DNA of 18,296 nucleotides. It comes from Helicobacteraceae bacterium (GTDB lineage: Bacteria > Campylobacterota > Campylobacteria > Campylobacterales > Sulfurimonadaceae). The translations under genes were made by a program, and so were the position numbers. The notes beneath the pieces are model-generated. The model made no database searches and was not told the origin of the DNA. It worked only from the letters and a program-made list of their open reading frames with translations. Where the stretch lies: the NCBI GenBank assembly GCA_015489055.1, contig WFMO01000208.1, positions 1-18,296 of the forward strand, given 5' to 3'. Below, piece by piece: positions 1 through 6,853 of this stretch; the stretch's first letter is position 1, and each line of letters opens with the position of its first letter.

Positions 1-75
1 ATCCTGGCTCTGTGCATACGCACTGCTTAAAAGTAAACTACTTGCTAGAATTATGCTTGTTAATAATTTCGACAT
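1..75 (-). CDS. exported protein of unknown function, N-terminal fragment (cut by left edge)
   Basis: Only the first 25 codons are inside the window. From an ATG at 75 the frame reads as a textbook Sec signal peptide: Met-Ser-Lys, a Leu/Ile-rich hydrophobic core, then Ser-Ala-Tyr-Ala before Gln-Ser-Gln-Asp, with likely cleavage after the Ala-Tyr-Ala. The frame stays open to the edge. The start lies inside the 3' end of fxsA in another frame, giving a 38-base overlap, so it is probably the next gene of the same operon and translationally coupled. The family cannot be told from this fragment. It is not hemC, which follows proS in some relatives as I recall, because that enzyme is cytosolic. Confidence 0.7.
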   Translation of the reverse strand, partial: MSKLLTSIILASSLLLSSAYAQSQD

Positions 76-448
76 CGATAACATCATCTTCCTTTGTATT
101 TAGATTTGACTTGCACGATTTTACACTAAAATAATTAACCAGTATTGCTGTAAAAAGCGGAAATTGCAAAGCTATGCCAACCATATCAGATAAAAAACCA
201 GGCAAAATAAGCAAAATAGCGCCTATGATGCTAAATAGATTAAGTCGCTCAAACTCTTCCCAGTCTATACTGCTATATGATACAGCTCGTAAATTCTGGA
301 TAAATACATTTTTAAAGTTAAGCAAAATAGCAAACCCCGCAACAGCCGAGGCTATAATCTCTAAAAATGTCCATATTGGACCTATAATAGATGCTATTTC
401 AATAGTAACAAAAACTTCTAAAAAAAGATATACTAAAAAATAAACCAT
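38..448 (-). CDS. fxsA: FxsA family inner-membrane protein
   Basis: A 136-residue membrane protein matching the FxsA family by its hydrophobic layout and landmarks. It has an N-terminal hydrophobic stretch (about 1-45), a polar central part (about 46-70), then a second hydrophobic block containing the typical Leu-Pro-Gly-Phe-Leu-Ser-Asp turn (about 82-88). The hydrophilic tail ends with the family's Asp-Val-Ile-Asp-Val-Glu-type acidic signature. FxsA was named in E. coli for relieving F-plasmid exclusion of phage T7 when overproduced; its normal role is unknown. The ATG abuts the proS stop codon and has a GAGA-type ribosome site about six bases upstream. It is the penultimate visible gene of the operon and overlaps the next exported-protein gene. 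Confidence 0.85.
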   Translation of the reverse strand: MVYFLVYLFLEVFVTIEIASIIGPIWTFLEIIASAVAGFAILLNFKNVFIQNLRAVSYSSIDWEEFERLNLFSIIGAILLILPGFLSDMVGIALQFPLFTAILVNYFSVKSCKSNLNTKEDDVIDVEIINKHNSSK

Positions 449-2152
449 CTATATCTCTTGAAGTAGATAATCAAATATATCTTCTTTTTTAATATCCGTT
501 TTTTGCAATGACTCACGCCTTAAGAGCTGAACGCAACCATTTTGCAACTCTTTACCTATTATAACCGTATATGGAAATCCTATAAGCTCCGCATTCTTCA
601 TTTTATAGCCAAACCTCTCTTTTGTATCATCTAGTAAAACGTTGATACCATTTTTTTGGCAAAATTTATACAACTCTTCTGCAAAATCCAACTGTTCTTG
701 CTTTTTAATATTCGATACCATTATATTGACAACAAAAGGAGCACTTTGTTTAGTCCAAATCATGCCTTTTTCATCATGATGCTGTTCAATAATAGCAGCA
801 ATCAATCGGCTCACGCCCATACCGTATGTGCCCATGATAAAAAATTCTGCCTGTCCGTTATTGTTTAAAAATTCTGCATTTAAAGCTTTAGAGTATGTTG
901 TGCCTAGTTTAAAAATATGGCCTACCTCTATACCTTTTTTATATCCTAAAATACCACCGCATTTAGGGCATTTATCGCCCTCTTTTACCTCAACGATATC
1001 AGCATAAACATCAGTTTGAATAGCTGATATATCCATGCCCTTATAATGATAATCTACCTCATTAGCTCCACAGATCATATCTGTCTCACTCATCAAATCA
1101 TTATCGACTATCATGCGTATTTTTAATTCCCCCATAGGACCCATAAACCCAGCAGGCAACTCTTTAGCCTTAAGTTCATCTTCATCTACATCAACAATAC
1201 CCAATCCACCAACAGCATTAAGCGCTTTAGTTTCTTGCAGACTGTCATCCCCTCTTAGAAAAAATAAAACAATCTCCTCATTATCATCAAAAATAATCTT
1301 TTTTGCAACCGTTTTAACAATGCGGTCTGGAGTGGTTTTAAAATAGGTACTTAATTCATCTATTGTTTTAATGTTTGGCGTATGAACTTTTTGCAACTTT
1401 ATAGATGACTGGCCTTTGTCAGTTAAACCTTTAGCTCTTGTGGCAGCTTCTATATTTGCCCCGTACTCACAACTATTGCATACCACTAAAGTATCTTCTC
1501 CGCTGTTAGCTAAAACCATCAACTCTTTAGAGCCGCTTCCGCCTATCGCTCCGCTGTCCGCTTCGACAACGCGGTATGATAATTCAAGCCTGTCTAAAAT
1601 TTTTTTATATGATGCTTCAACAGCGTCAAATTCACGGTCCAAATCTTCATAGCTCTGATGAAAACTGTAACCATCTTGCATAATAAATTCACGACTCCTC
1701 ATAAGACCAAAACGCGGTCTGGCTTCATCTCTGAATTTTGTTTTTATCTGATACAAATGCAAAGGAAGTTGTTTATAGCTTGTCACCTTATTGCGTATAA
1801 GATTAACCATCATCTCTTCATGCGTCGGACCAAGGACGAAAAGATTATCTTTTCTGTCTTTAAAACGTAAAAGCTCTTTCCCAAACTTCTCAATCCTACC
1901 ACTCTCTCCCCAAAGTTCTGCAGGAGTTACAAAACTAAGCTCAACCTCTTGAGCGCCTATATGCCCAAGCTCTTCTTTAATAATAGTTTCTATATTATTT
2001 AATACCATCTTGCCTAGCGGTAAAAGATTATACAATCCGCTAGCAACTTGTGCTATAAAACCGCCACGTATCAACAATGCATGGCTAGCAAGCACTGCAT
2101 CTGATGGAGCCTCTTTACTTGTGGGTGCATATAAATTTGACATTTTCATCAT
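449..2152 (-). CDS. proS: prolyl-tRNA synthetase (ProRS), bacterial type with editing domain
   Basis: Charges tRNA-Pro with proline in the cytoplasm. At 567 residues it is a full-length bacterial ProRS. Class II motif 1 surrounds about 28-48 (Arg-Gly-Gly-Phe ... Leu-Pro-Leu-Gly), the Gly-Pro-Thr-His-Glu-Glu block is at 108-113, motif 2 at about 141-163 (Arg-Asp-Glu-Ala-Arg-Pro-Arg-Phe-Gly) and motif 3 at about 441-460. The insertion between motifs 2 and 3 (about 225-400) is the YbaK-like domain that hydrolyses Ala-tRNA-Pro. Its Arg-Ile-Val-Lys-Thr segment puts a lysine near 280, close to the catalytic Lys279 of E. coli. Two CxxC pairs (225-228, 395-398) bracket this insert. The C-terminal part from about 470 is the anticodon-binding domain. 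The first ATG shares one base with the hemA stop; ATGs at 2149 and 2143 are alternatives, and 2149 sits better (six bases) from the AAAAGG ribosome site. Confidence 0.97.
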   Translation of the reverse strand: MMKMSNLYAPTSKEAPSDAVLASHALLIRGGFIAQVASGLYNLLPLGKMVLNNIETIIKEELGHIGAQEVELSFVTPAELWGESGRIEKFGKELLRFKDRKDNLFVLGPTHEEMMVNLIRNKVTSYKQLPLHLYQIKTKFRDEARPRFGLMRSREFIMQDGYSFHQSYEDLDREFDAVEASYKKILDRLELSYRVVEADSGAIGGSGSKELMVLANSGEDTLVVCNSCEYGANIEAATRAKGLTDKGQSSIKLQKVHTPNIKTIDELSTYFKTTPDRIVKTVAKKIIFDDNEEIVLFFLRGDDSLQETKALNAVGGLGIVDVDEDELKAKELPAGFMGPMGELKIRMIVDNDLMSETDMICGANEVDYHYKGMDISAIQTDVYADIVEVKEGDKCPKCGGILGYKKGIEVGHIFKLGTTYSKALNAEFLNNNGQAEFFIMGTYGMGVSRLIAAIIEQHHDEKGMIWTKQSAPFVVNIMVSNIKKQEQLDFAEELYKFCQKNGINVLLDDTKERFGYKMKNAELIGFPYTVIIGKELQNGCVQLLRRESLQKTDIKKEDIFDYLLQEI

Positions 2153-3435
2153 TAACCTTTTAACATATGTTCACATTTATACTCATTTAAAAGTATCGCA
2201 TCATCTTCATTTAGTAGATATTTCATAGACTCAATAATAGTATCAGCATCGCTTTGGTAAGAAATGTCTCGAAGCCTACATGTAAAGTTGTGCAAAAATC
2301 TTTTTAACACTTGCCTGTTCATCTTCAAAAGTTCTTCTCGGTACTCTTTTGGAATATATTTTTTATCTATAACGCGTGATGTTTCTGCTGCTGCTGCATA
2401 CTCAGCTTTTAGGTAAAGATGTTTAATGATAGGCTCTATAGATAATGTCTTCAGCCATTCATAAAATTCCATAGTCTTGCGACCGATTATCCTGTAAGAT
2501 ACTTGTGCTTCATCCTCACGTTTATGAATATTATCATCTACAATAGATTTCAAATCATCAATATGAAATAGTCGTATATTTTTCAATTTTTGACAATTTA
2601 TATCTCTTGGAACAGCCATGTCAAACCAAAAACGCTCATATGGGCACTCTTTGATATCTTTATCGGTAATTAACGCATCAGGAGATGATGTAGCAGTGAA
2701 TATAATCTCAAAATCATTAAATACGGATAAAAAATGCTTAAACTCTATAACCTCTACCTCATATCTAGATGCCAACTTTTTTGCATGCTCATAAGTTCTG
2801 TTTGTGAGATAAACCTTCACATTATGCGCCACTAGATGCTTAATGGTAATCTCGGACATCTCTCCCACCCCAACAACTAAAGCTTTTTTGCCATATAATT
2901 TGGGTAATGCATTTTGCAAAGTTGTAACAGCCACGCTGGCAATAGATACAGGTCTAACGGATATATTAGTACCGTTTCGTACCTCGGCGGCACATTTAAA
3001 AGCAAAGTGCATAGCACGTGATAGTTTTTGCCCGCACATCCCATAATCAAAAGATGTTCTAAATGCATCTTTGAGCTGACCTGTAATTTGTGTCTCACCC
3101 ACAATCAAAGAATCTAAAGAGGAAGCAACACTAAAGAGATGATGAATAGCTCCTTGATCATCAAATATATCGGCTCTGCCTTCTAGTTCTTCAATAGCTA
3201 TATTGGTTCTTTTATTTATAAGCATAAAGATATGCTGAGTTGCAGGCATAACGCTACTGCAACTAACAAAAATTTCCATACGATTACATGTAGATATCAA
3301 AATACTTTCATTAACACTTGATGAGCTATTTAATTTCTCAAGACAGTCTAATTGTTCTTCTTGTGAAAACGATAATTTCTCCCTTATATCAATAGCCGAA
3401 TTTTTATAACTAAAACTAATAATTAAATAATGCAT
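2152..3435 (-). CDS. hemA: glutamyl-tRNA reductase (GluTR)
   Basis: Reduces glutamyl-tRNA-Glu to glutamate-1-semialdehyde with NADPH, the committed step of the C5 pathway to heme and other tetrapyrroles. The catalytic cysteine lies in Ser-Thr-Cys-Asn-Arg. Counting from the ATG at 3435 it is residue 50, the same number as in E. coli, which favours this start over the TTG one codon upstream (3438). A Gly-Val-Gly-Glu-Met-Ser nucleotide-binding turn near 190 marks the NADPH domain, and the C-terminal helical dimerisation domain is complete (427 residues). The ATG overlaps the stop codon of the polyprenyl synthase gene in a TGATG joint, and the stop overlaps the proS start, so all three genes look translationally coupled. 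Co-transcription with proS puts two users of aminoacyl-tRNA side by side. Confidence 0.97.
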   Translation of the reverse strand: MHYLIISFSYKNSAIDIREKLSFSQEEQLDCLEKLNSSSSVNESILISTCNRMEIFVSCSSVMPATQHIFMLINKRTNIAIEELEGRADIFDDQGAIHHLFSVASSLDSLIVGETQITGQLKDAFRTSFDYGMCGQKLSRAMHFAFKCAAEVRNGTNISVRPVSIASVAVTTLQNALPKLYGKKALVVGVGEMSEITIKHLVAHNVKVYLTNRTYEHAKKLASRYEVEVIEFKHFLSVFNDFEIIFTATSSPDALITDKDIKECPYERFWFDMAVPRDINCQKLKNIRLFHIDDLKSIVDDNIHKREDEAQVSYRIIGRKTMEFYEWLKTLSIEPIIKHLYLKAEYAAAAETSRVIDKKYIPKEYREELLKMNRQVLKRFLHNFTCRLRDISYQSDADTIIESMKYLLNEDDAILLNEYKCEHMLKG

Positions 3436-4325
3436 CAATAGCTTCTTTGTATCATTTTATCTAAAATGTTGATTAGTTCCATATTGTCAAAAACTGCTTC
3501 GCCGGCTTCTTTGGTCAGACGCTTTGCCAACTCAAACGACTTATCAATGGCATGATGTTTTTTCATAGCATTTAAAATCCACAGCGATTCATCAGAGCTT
3601 AACTCTTTTGCATGTAATGATTTTAAGCGCTCCTTTCCTTTATCGTCCAAAGATTTATACAAATATATATAAGGTAAAGTACACTTACCCTCTTTAAAAT
3701 CGCTCATAACCGGCTTACCCAATGTTTTTTCATCAGATGTAATATCTAAAATATCATCAATAATCTGAAAAGAAAGTCCAAGATTTTTTCCATATAATCC
3801 GTAAGTATCTTTATCTTTACCAATTAGCAAAGCAGCTGAAGCAGTTGATGCTTCAATAAGCGAGGCTGTTTTAAGATAGAGCATCTCAAGATATTTTTGC
3901 TCGTTATCGTTAAAAGATTTTGCAAGTTCTACATCCATCATCTCACCAACAGATAATAAAACAACGGCTGATGACAATGTATAAGCAATCTCATGTGAAA
4001 AAAATGTCAGCGAAGAAAAAGCTTTAGCATACAATATATCCCCTAACATGATTGCCTTTTTACTTCCATCGGTTGCATTTACACAACTCCTGCCCCGTCT
4101 AACAGTTGCTTCATCTATAACATCATCGTGCAACAGGCTGGCAGAATGTATCATTTCGACAATTGCGCCAAGCAAGGGTGCGCGCGGATTATCTTTGGCA
4201 ATAGTTAATATAAGTTTAGCACGCAGACGTTTACCGCCCATCAAGACGGGTAGATGATGGTTTATTTCTTCATAATTAATCTCTTTGACTAATTTGTTTA
4301 TCTCTTTATCAACTTGTTCGATCAT
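3435..4325 (-). CDS. trans-polyprenyl diphosphate synthase (quinone side chain)
   Basis: A 296-residue member of the all-trans isoprenyl diphosphate synthase family, which extends farnesyl diphosphate with isopentenyl diphosphate. Visible motifs are Gly-Gly-Lys-Arg-Leu-Arg (30-35), the first aspartate-rich motif Asp-Asp-Val-Ile-Asp (67-71) followed by the Arg-Arg-Gly diphosphate-binding triad, and the second aspartate-rich motif Asp-Asp-Ile-Leu-Asp (190-194). The residue five positions before the first motif is a small Ala, as is usual in long-chain synthases, so the product is more likely the polyprenyl tail of menaquinone than farnesyl or geranylgeranyl diphosphate. Chain length cannot be read from sequence. 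It is somewhat shorter than the roughly 320 residues common in IspB. ispA and ispB labels both occur for such genes, so the symbol is left open. The stop overlaps the hemA start. Confidence 0.92.
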   Translation of the reverse strand: MIEQVDKEINKLVKEINYEEINHHLPVLMGGKRLRAKLILTIAKDNPRAPLLGAIVEMIHSASLLHDDVIDEATVRRGRSCVNATDGSKKAIMLGDILYAKAFSSLTFFSHEIAYTLSSAVVLLSVGEMMDVELAKSFNDNEQKYLEMLYLKTASLIEASTASAALLIGKDKDTYGLYGKNLGLSFQIIDDILDITSDEKTLGKPVMSDFKEGKCTLPYIYLYKSLDDKGKERLKSLHAKELSSDESLWILNAMKKHHAIDKSFELAKRLTKEAGEAVFDNMELINILDKMIQRSY

Positions 4326-4340
4326 ATCGCTTTTGCTTCC

Positions 4341-4754
4341 TTATTTTACAAACTTCAATCTAACCATATCGGTTTTATCAAACAGATAAAAGAAAAATAT
4401 AGCCTTATGCGTCATCTCATTAAACTTTTTAAACTGTAAAATTATATATGGTAAAACATTATAGCCCACAGCTACACTACGCAAATCTAATTTTATACTA
4501 TTTTGATTATAATCATCATCTCTTAAAAGATACTGATTGCTATTTTTGCGATATGTTACAAACAAAACTATCCTATGACCTTTAAAAAGTGTCCATCTAA
4601 ATCTTAACAAATGTTTAAAAGAGGCATATTTTACAACAATTTCCTGAGTCTGATTCTTTTTTAACTCAAATTTATATTTCAATTTATACATCTGGGCATC
4701 TAAACGACCTCCAAGCAATATCAACATAATAAAAATTGATAAAAAAGAATACAT
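4341..4754 (-). CDS. small secreted or periplasmic protein, conserved hypothetical
   Basis: I do not recognise a functional family. The 137 residues begin with a signal-peptide-like segment (about 1-20: hydrophobic Ile/Leu-rich core, then Gly-Gly-Arg-Leu-Asp-Ala before Gln), suggesting export and a mature protein of about 117 residues. The rest is rich in Lys, Tyr and Phe with alternating hydrophobic residues, which looks mostly beta. A hydrophobic Phe/Tyr-rich run near 117-125 might associate with the membrane. It starts three bases after the DUF2018 stop, and 15 bases separate it from the polyprenyl synthase gene, so it belongs to that operon. From memory a small hypothetical gene (HP0241) occupies this slot between HP0242 and HP0240 in Helicobacter; homology was not tested. 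Possible roles in quinone or envelope biology would be guesswork. Confidence 0.75.
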   Translation of the reverse strand: MYSFLSIFIMLILLGGRLDAQMYKLKYKFELKKNQTQEIVVKYASFKHLLRFRWTLFKGHRIVLFVTYRKNSNQYLLRDDDYNQNSIKLDLRSVAVGYNVLPYIILQFKKFNEMTHKAIFFFYLFDKTDMVRLKFVK

Positions 4755-4757
4755 GTA

Positions 4758-5039
4758 TTATTCGTTTTGGGTTAAAACGTTGCCCATAGATTCTATAAAT
4801 AAACTCTTCATTTTAGTGTCAACATCATCTTGATTTTTAAACCGATACTCTAACAACTTTTTATCAAGAAGTTCAGGATCTTCTTGATGCATCAACTCCA
4901 AAATAGCTAATCTCTCGATTAACCGCTCAAGCTCAGATTCTACTAAACCACGGTTGGCATTAAAAACTATATCTAAAAACTTACTTCTAGGCGAACCCAT
5001 AAAAATATCATCTTCATCCTCAAAGATATTATACATCAT
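4758..5039 (-). CDS. DUF2018 family protein (HP0242-like)
   Basis: A 93-residue (92 from the second ATG) charged, helical, soluble protein resembling DUF2018, a family I know from Epsilonproteobacteria. Its length and character match HP0242 of H. pylori, whose crystal structure is an intertwined, knotted all-alpha homodimer. Typical features are the Asp/Glu-rich N-terminus (Phe-Glu-Asp-Glu-Asp-Asp, about 6-11), a following amphipathic helix rich in Leu, Glu and Arg (about 31-58), and no cysteine. Its biochemical role is unknown. It is the first gene after the promoter at 5058-5066. Tandem ATGs at 5039 and 5036 both fit; the GGA ribosome site is six bases from the second. The family call is from recognition of sequence character and gene context (upstream of the HP0241, HP0240, HP0239 and HP0238 equivalents), not from a search. 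Confidence 0.8.
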   Translation of the reverse strand: MMYNIFEDEDDIFMGSPRSKFLDIVFNANRGLVESELERLIERLAILELMHQEDPELLDKKLLEYRFKNQDDVDTKMKSLFIESMGNVLTQNE

Positions 5040-5057
5040 TAATCCATTTTTTTGATA

Positions 5058-5066
5058 ATTATATCA
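5058..5066 (-). promoter_or_regulatory. extended -10 promoter for the DUF2018-polyprenyl synthase-hemA-proS operon
   Basis: On the minus strand the gap after ruvX carries TGATATAAT, a perfect extended -10 (TGN plus TATAAT), about 20 bases before the DUF2018 start. No convincing -35 hexamer is present, but the upstream DNA is strongly AT-rich, as is usual for sigma70 promoters in Campylobacterota. The leader would be about 12 bases long and includes the GGA ribosome site. It places an operon start here rather than read-through from ruvX, although no terminator was seen between them. Confidence 0.6.
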
Positions 5067-5110
5067 CGTAAACTCTTATAAAGATATATAAATAAAAAAG
5101 CATATCAATT

Positions 5111-5503
5111 TTACAAAACAGTCTGCAAAAATCTTTGTAATATAATCTGAGCTGAGATGGAATCTATCCTGCCATCTCGCTTTTGCTTTATCTTGCCTTT
5201 TAGCATCTCTTTTGCTTCAACAGATGTACCGCTTTCATCTTGCAAAATAACATCACCTTTAAAGCTTAACAGCGATACAAAATGATTCACCCGTCTTTGC
5301 ATCTCCTCTTGCGCGTTTCCTCCCATTGGTATGCCTACAACCAAAATATCTGCCCCATACTTCTTAAGAATATTATCAACCTCCCCGGCAGCTTGATTTC
5401 TATTTTTTCTTTGTATAGCATCAAGAGGAATCACTAGGTCCTTAGATACGCAACACGCAACACCTATACGTTTTAAGCCAAGATCTATCGCTATATACTT
5501 CAT
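5111..5503 (-). CDS. ruvX: RuvX/YqgF family nuclease (pre-16S rRNA / Holliday junction resolvase-like)
   Basis: A 130-residue RNase H-fold protein. The N-terminal Ile-Ala-Ile-Asp-Leu-Gly (Asp7) is the first metal ligand of the fold, Val-Val-Gly-Ile-Pro is the typical central strand-turn, and Gln-Asp-Glu-Ser-Gly-Thr-Ser followed by Ile-Asp-Ser-Ile-Ser-Ala supply the later acidic residues. The family standard Asp-Glu-Arg is Asp-Glu-Ser here. In E. coli YqgF matures the 5' end of 16S rRNA, while biochemical work on other members supports Holliday-junction cleavage; which applies here cannot be told. Its ATG directly abuts the mnmE stop, and it is the last gene of the rpmH-rnpA-yidC unit. Confidence 0.92.
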   Translation of the reverse strand: MKYIAIDLGLKRIGVACCVSKDLVIPLDAIQRKNRNQAAGEVDNILKKYGADILVVGIPMGGNAQEEMQRRVNHFVSLLSFKGDVILQDESGTSVEAKEMLKGKIKQKRDGRIDSISAQIILQRFLQTVL

Positions 5504-6847
5504 CTATTTTCCAAGACAAAAACTACCAAACATCTTATCAAGCATCTCATCGTTTTCAAATGTCTTAGTGATTGAACTTATAGCATGGATAGCTTCAGTA
5601 ATGCAAAATGAAAAGATTTCCAACTCTTGATCAAGTAAAGGCTGTTTGGCATCTGTAATTGCCTGCATTGCTTTTGATACAGCCTCAATCTGACGTAAAG
5701 AAACCAGCATAGTCTCATCTGAGAAATTATTTTTATCTAGTATCGCTTGTAGTTTATCCATCAGTTTTCTTGCATTTTCTTTAGAATTTTGTTTTATATA
5801 ATCAAACTCGGATAATTTACTTAAATCAAAATTATTATCAAGGTCTATCTTATTCAAAATAGTGATTATCTCTTTTCTTGTTTTATACTGCTTTAAGATA
5901 CGCAGTATCTGTGCATCTTCATCATCAAAAGCTCTGGAATTATCAAACAAGGCAATAACAATATCACTCTTATCTATCGCCTCAATGGAGCGTTGTATGC
6001 CGATGCGCTCTATTTCATCATCTGCTTTTCTAATACCTGCGGTATCTATGATACGAACAAGATGAGTACCGATTTTGACTGATTCTTCAATGGTATCACG
6101 GGTGGTTCCCGCTATCTCGCTGACAATCGCACGATTATAATTTAAAAGCATATTAAGAAGTGAGCTTTTACCCACATTTGGACGACCGACGATAGATACC
6201 TTAAAGCCCTGCATAAGACCTTCTCTTGATTTACTCGCCTGCAGAGTGTCGGCTAAACTTGCATGTAAAGTGTTGAGTTTAGATATCATCTGCTCTATCA
6301 AATCTTTTGGCAAATCCTCTTCCGCGTAATCTATGCTTACCTCAGAATATGCTAAAATATATAACAGTTCATCTCGTATATTATCAACATATCTCCCAAG
6401 TGAGCCTCTTAATTGTGCAGCTAAAATTTTTACGGCATCATCGCTTTTTGCTTCTATTAACGCCGCAATAGCCTCTGCTTTGCTTAGATCAATTTTATCA
6501 TTTAAAAATGCGCGCTTACTAAATTCGCCAGGATTAGCTAAGCGAGCATCATAGCCCAACACGGTTTTTAAAACAAGCTGGGCTACTACAAAACCTCCAT
6601 GGCACTGCACTTCGACAATATCTTCACCGGTAAAGCTGTGTGGTGCTTTAAAATATAAAAAAATAGCTTCATCTATAATGCTGTTATCAGCTGCATAAAC
6701 AGGTAGTAAAGTAGCATATCTTGGAGCAAAAGTGTCTGCATGTGATAATCTTTTTGCAATACTTAAAGAGTTCGTGCCACTTATGCGGATAATAGACACA
6801 GAGCCTATTCCGTGCGCGGTGGCAACGGCACATATTGTTTCATTCAT
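5504..6847 (-). CDS. mnmE: tRNA-modifying GTPase MnmE (TrmE)
   Basis: With MnmG, MnmE builds the carboxymethylaminomethyl group on U34 of several tRNAs in a GTP- and tetrahydrofolate-dependent reaction in the cytoplasm. The 447 residues carry the N-terminal folate-binding domain (Phe-Thr-Gly-Glu-Asp at 72-76), helical domain, and an inserted G domain with G1 Gly-Arg-Pro-Asn-Val-Gly-Lys-Ser (221-228), the Gly-Thr-Thr-Arg-Asp switch (247-251), G3 Asp-Thr-Ala-Gly (268-271) and G4 Asn-Lys-Ile-Asp (332-335). The invariant C-terminal Cys-x-Gly-Lys motif is present as Cys-Leu-Gly-Lys (Cys444). All domains are intact. The ATG is six bases after the jag stop with no strong ribosome site, suggesting coupled translation; the stop abuts the ruvX start. 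mnmG is not in the window. Confidence 0.97.
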   Translation of the reverse strand: MNETICAVATAHGIGSVSIIRISGTNSLSIAKRLSHADTFAPRYATLLPVYAADNSIIDEAIFLYFKAPHSFTGEDIVEVQCHGGFVVAQLVLKTVLGYDARLANPGEFSKRAFLNDKIDLSKAEAIAALIEAKSDDAVKILAAQLRGSLGRYVDNIRDELLYILAYSEVSIDYAEEDLPKDLIEQMISKLNTLHASLADTLQASKSREGLMQGFKVSIVGRPNVGKSSLLNMLLNYNRAIVSEIAGTTRDTIEESVKIGTHLVRIIDTAGIRKADDEIERIGIQRSIEAIDKSDIVIALFDNSRAFDDEDAQILRILKQYKTRKEIITILNKIDLDNNFDLSKLSEFDYIKQNSKENARKLMDKLQAILDKNNFSDETMLVSLRQIEAVSKAMQAITDAKQPLLDQELEIFSFCITEAIHAISSITKTFENDEMLDKMFGSFCLGK

Positions 6848-6853
6848 AACATA

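Noticed and set aside
3436..3438. TTG start for hemA
   Set aside because: The adjacent ATG forms a TGATG joint with the upstream gene and puts the catalytic cysteine at position 50.
5067..5110. Possible terminator hairpin after ruvX (GATAT ... ATATC around a T-rich segment)
   Set aside because: The stem is about five A/T pairs with a loop over ten bases; too weak to claim.
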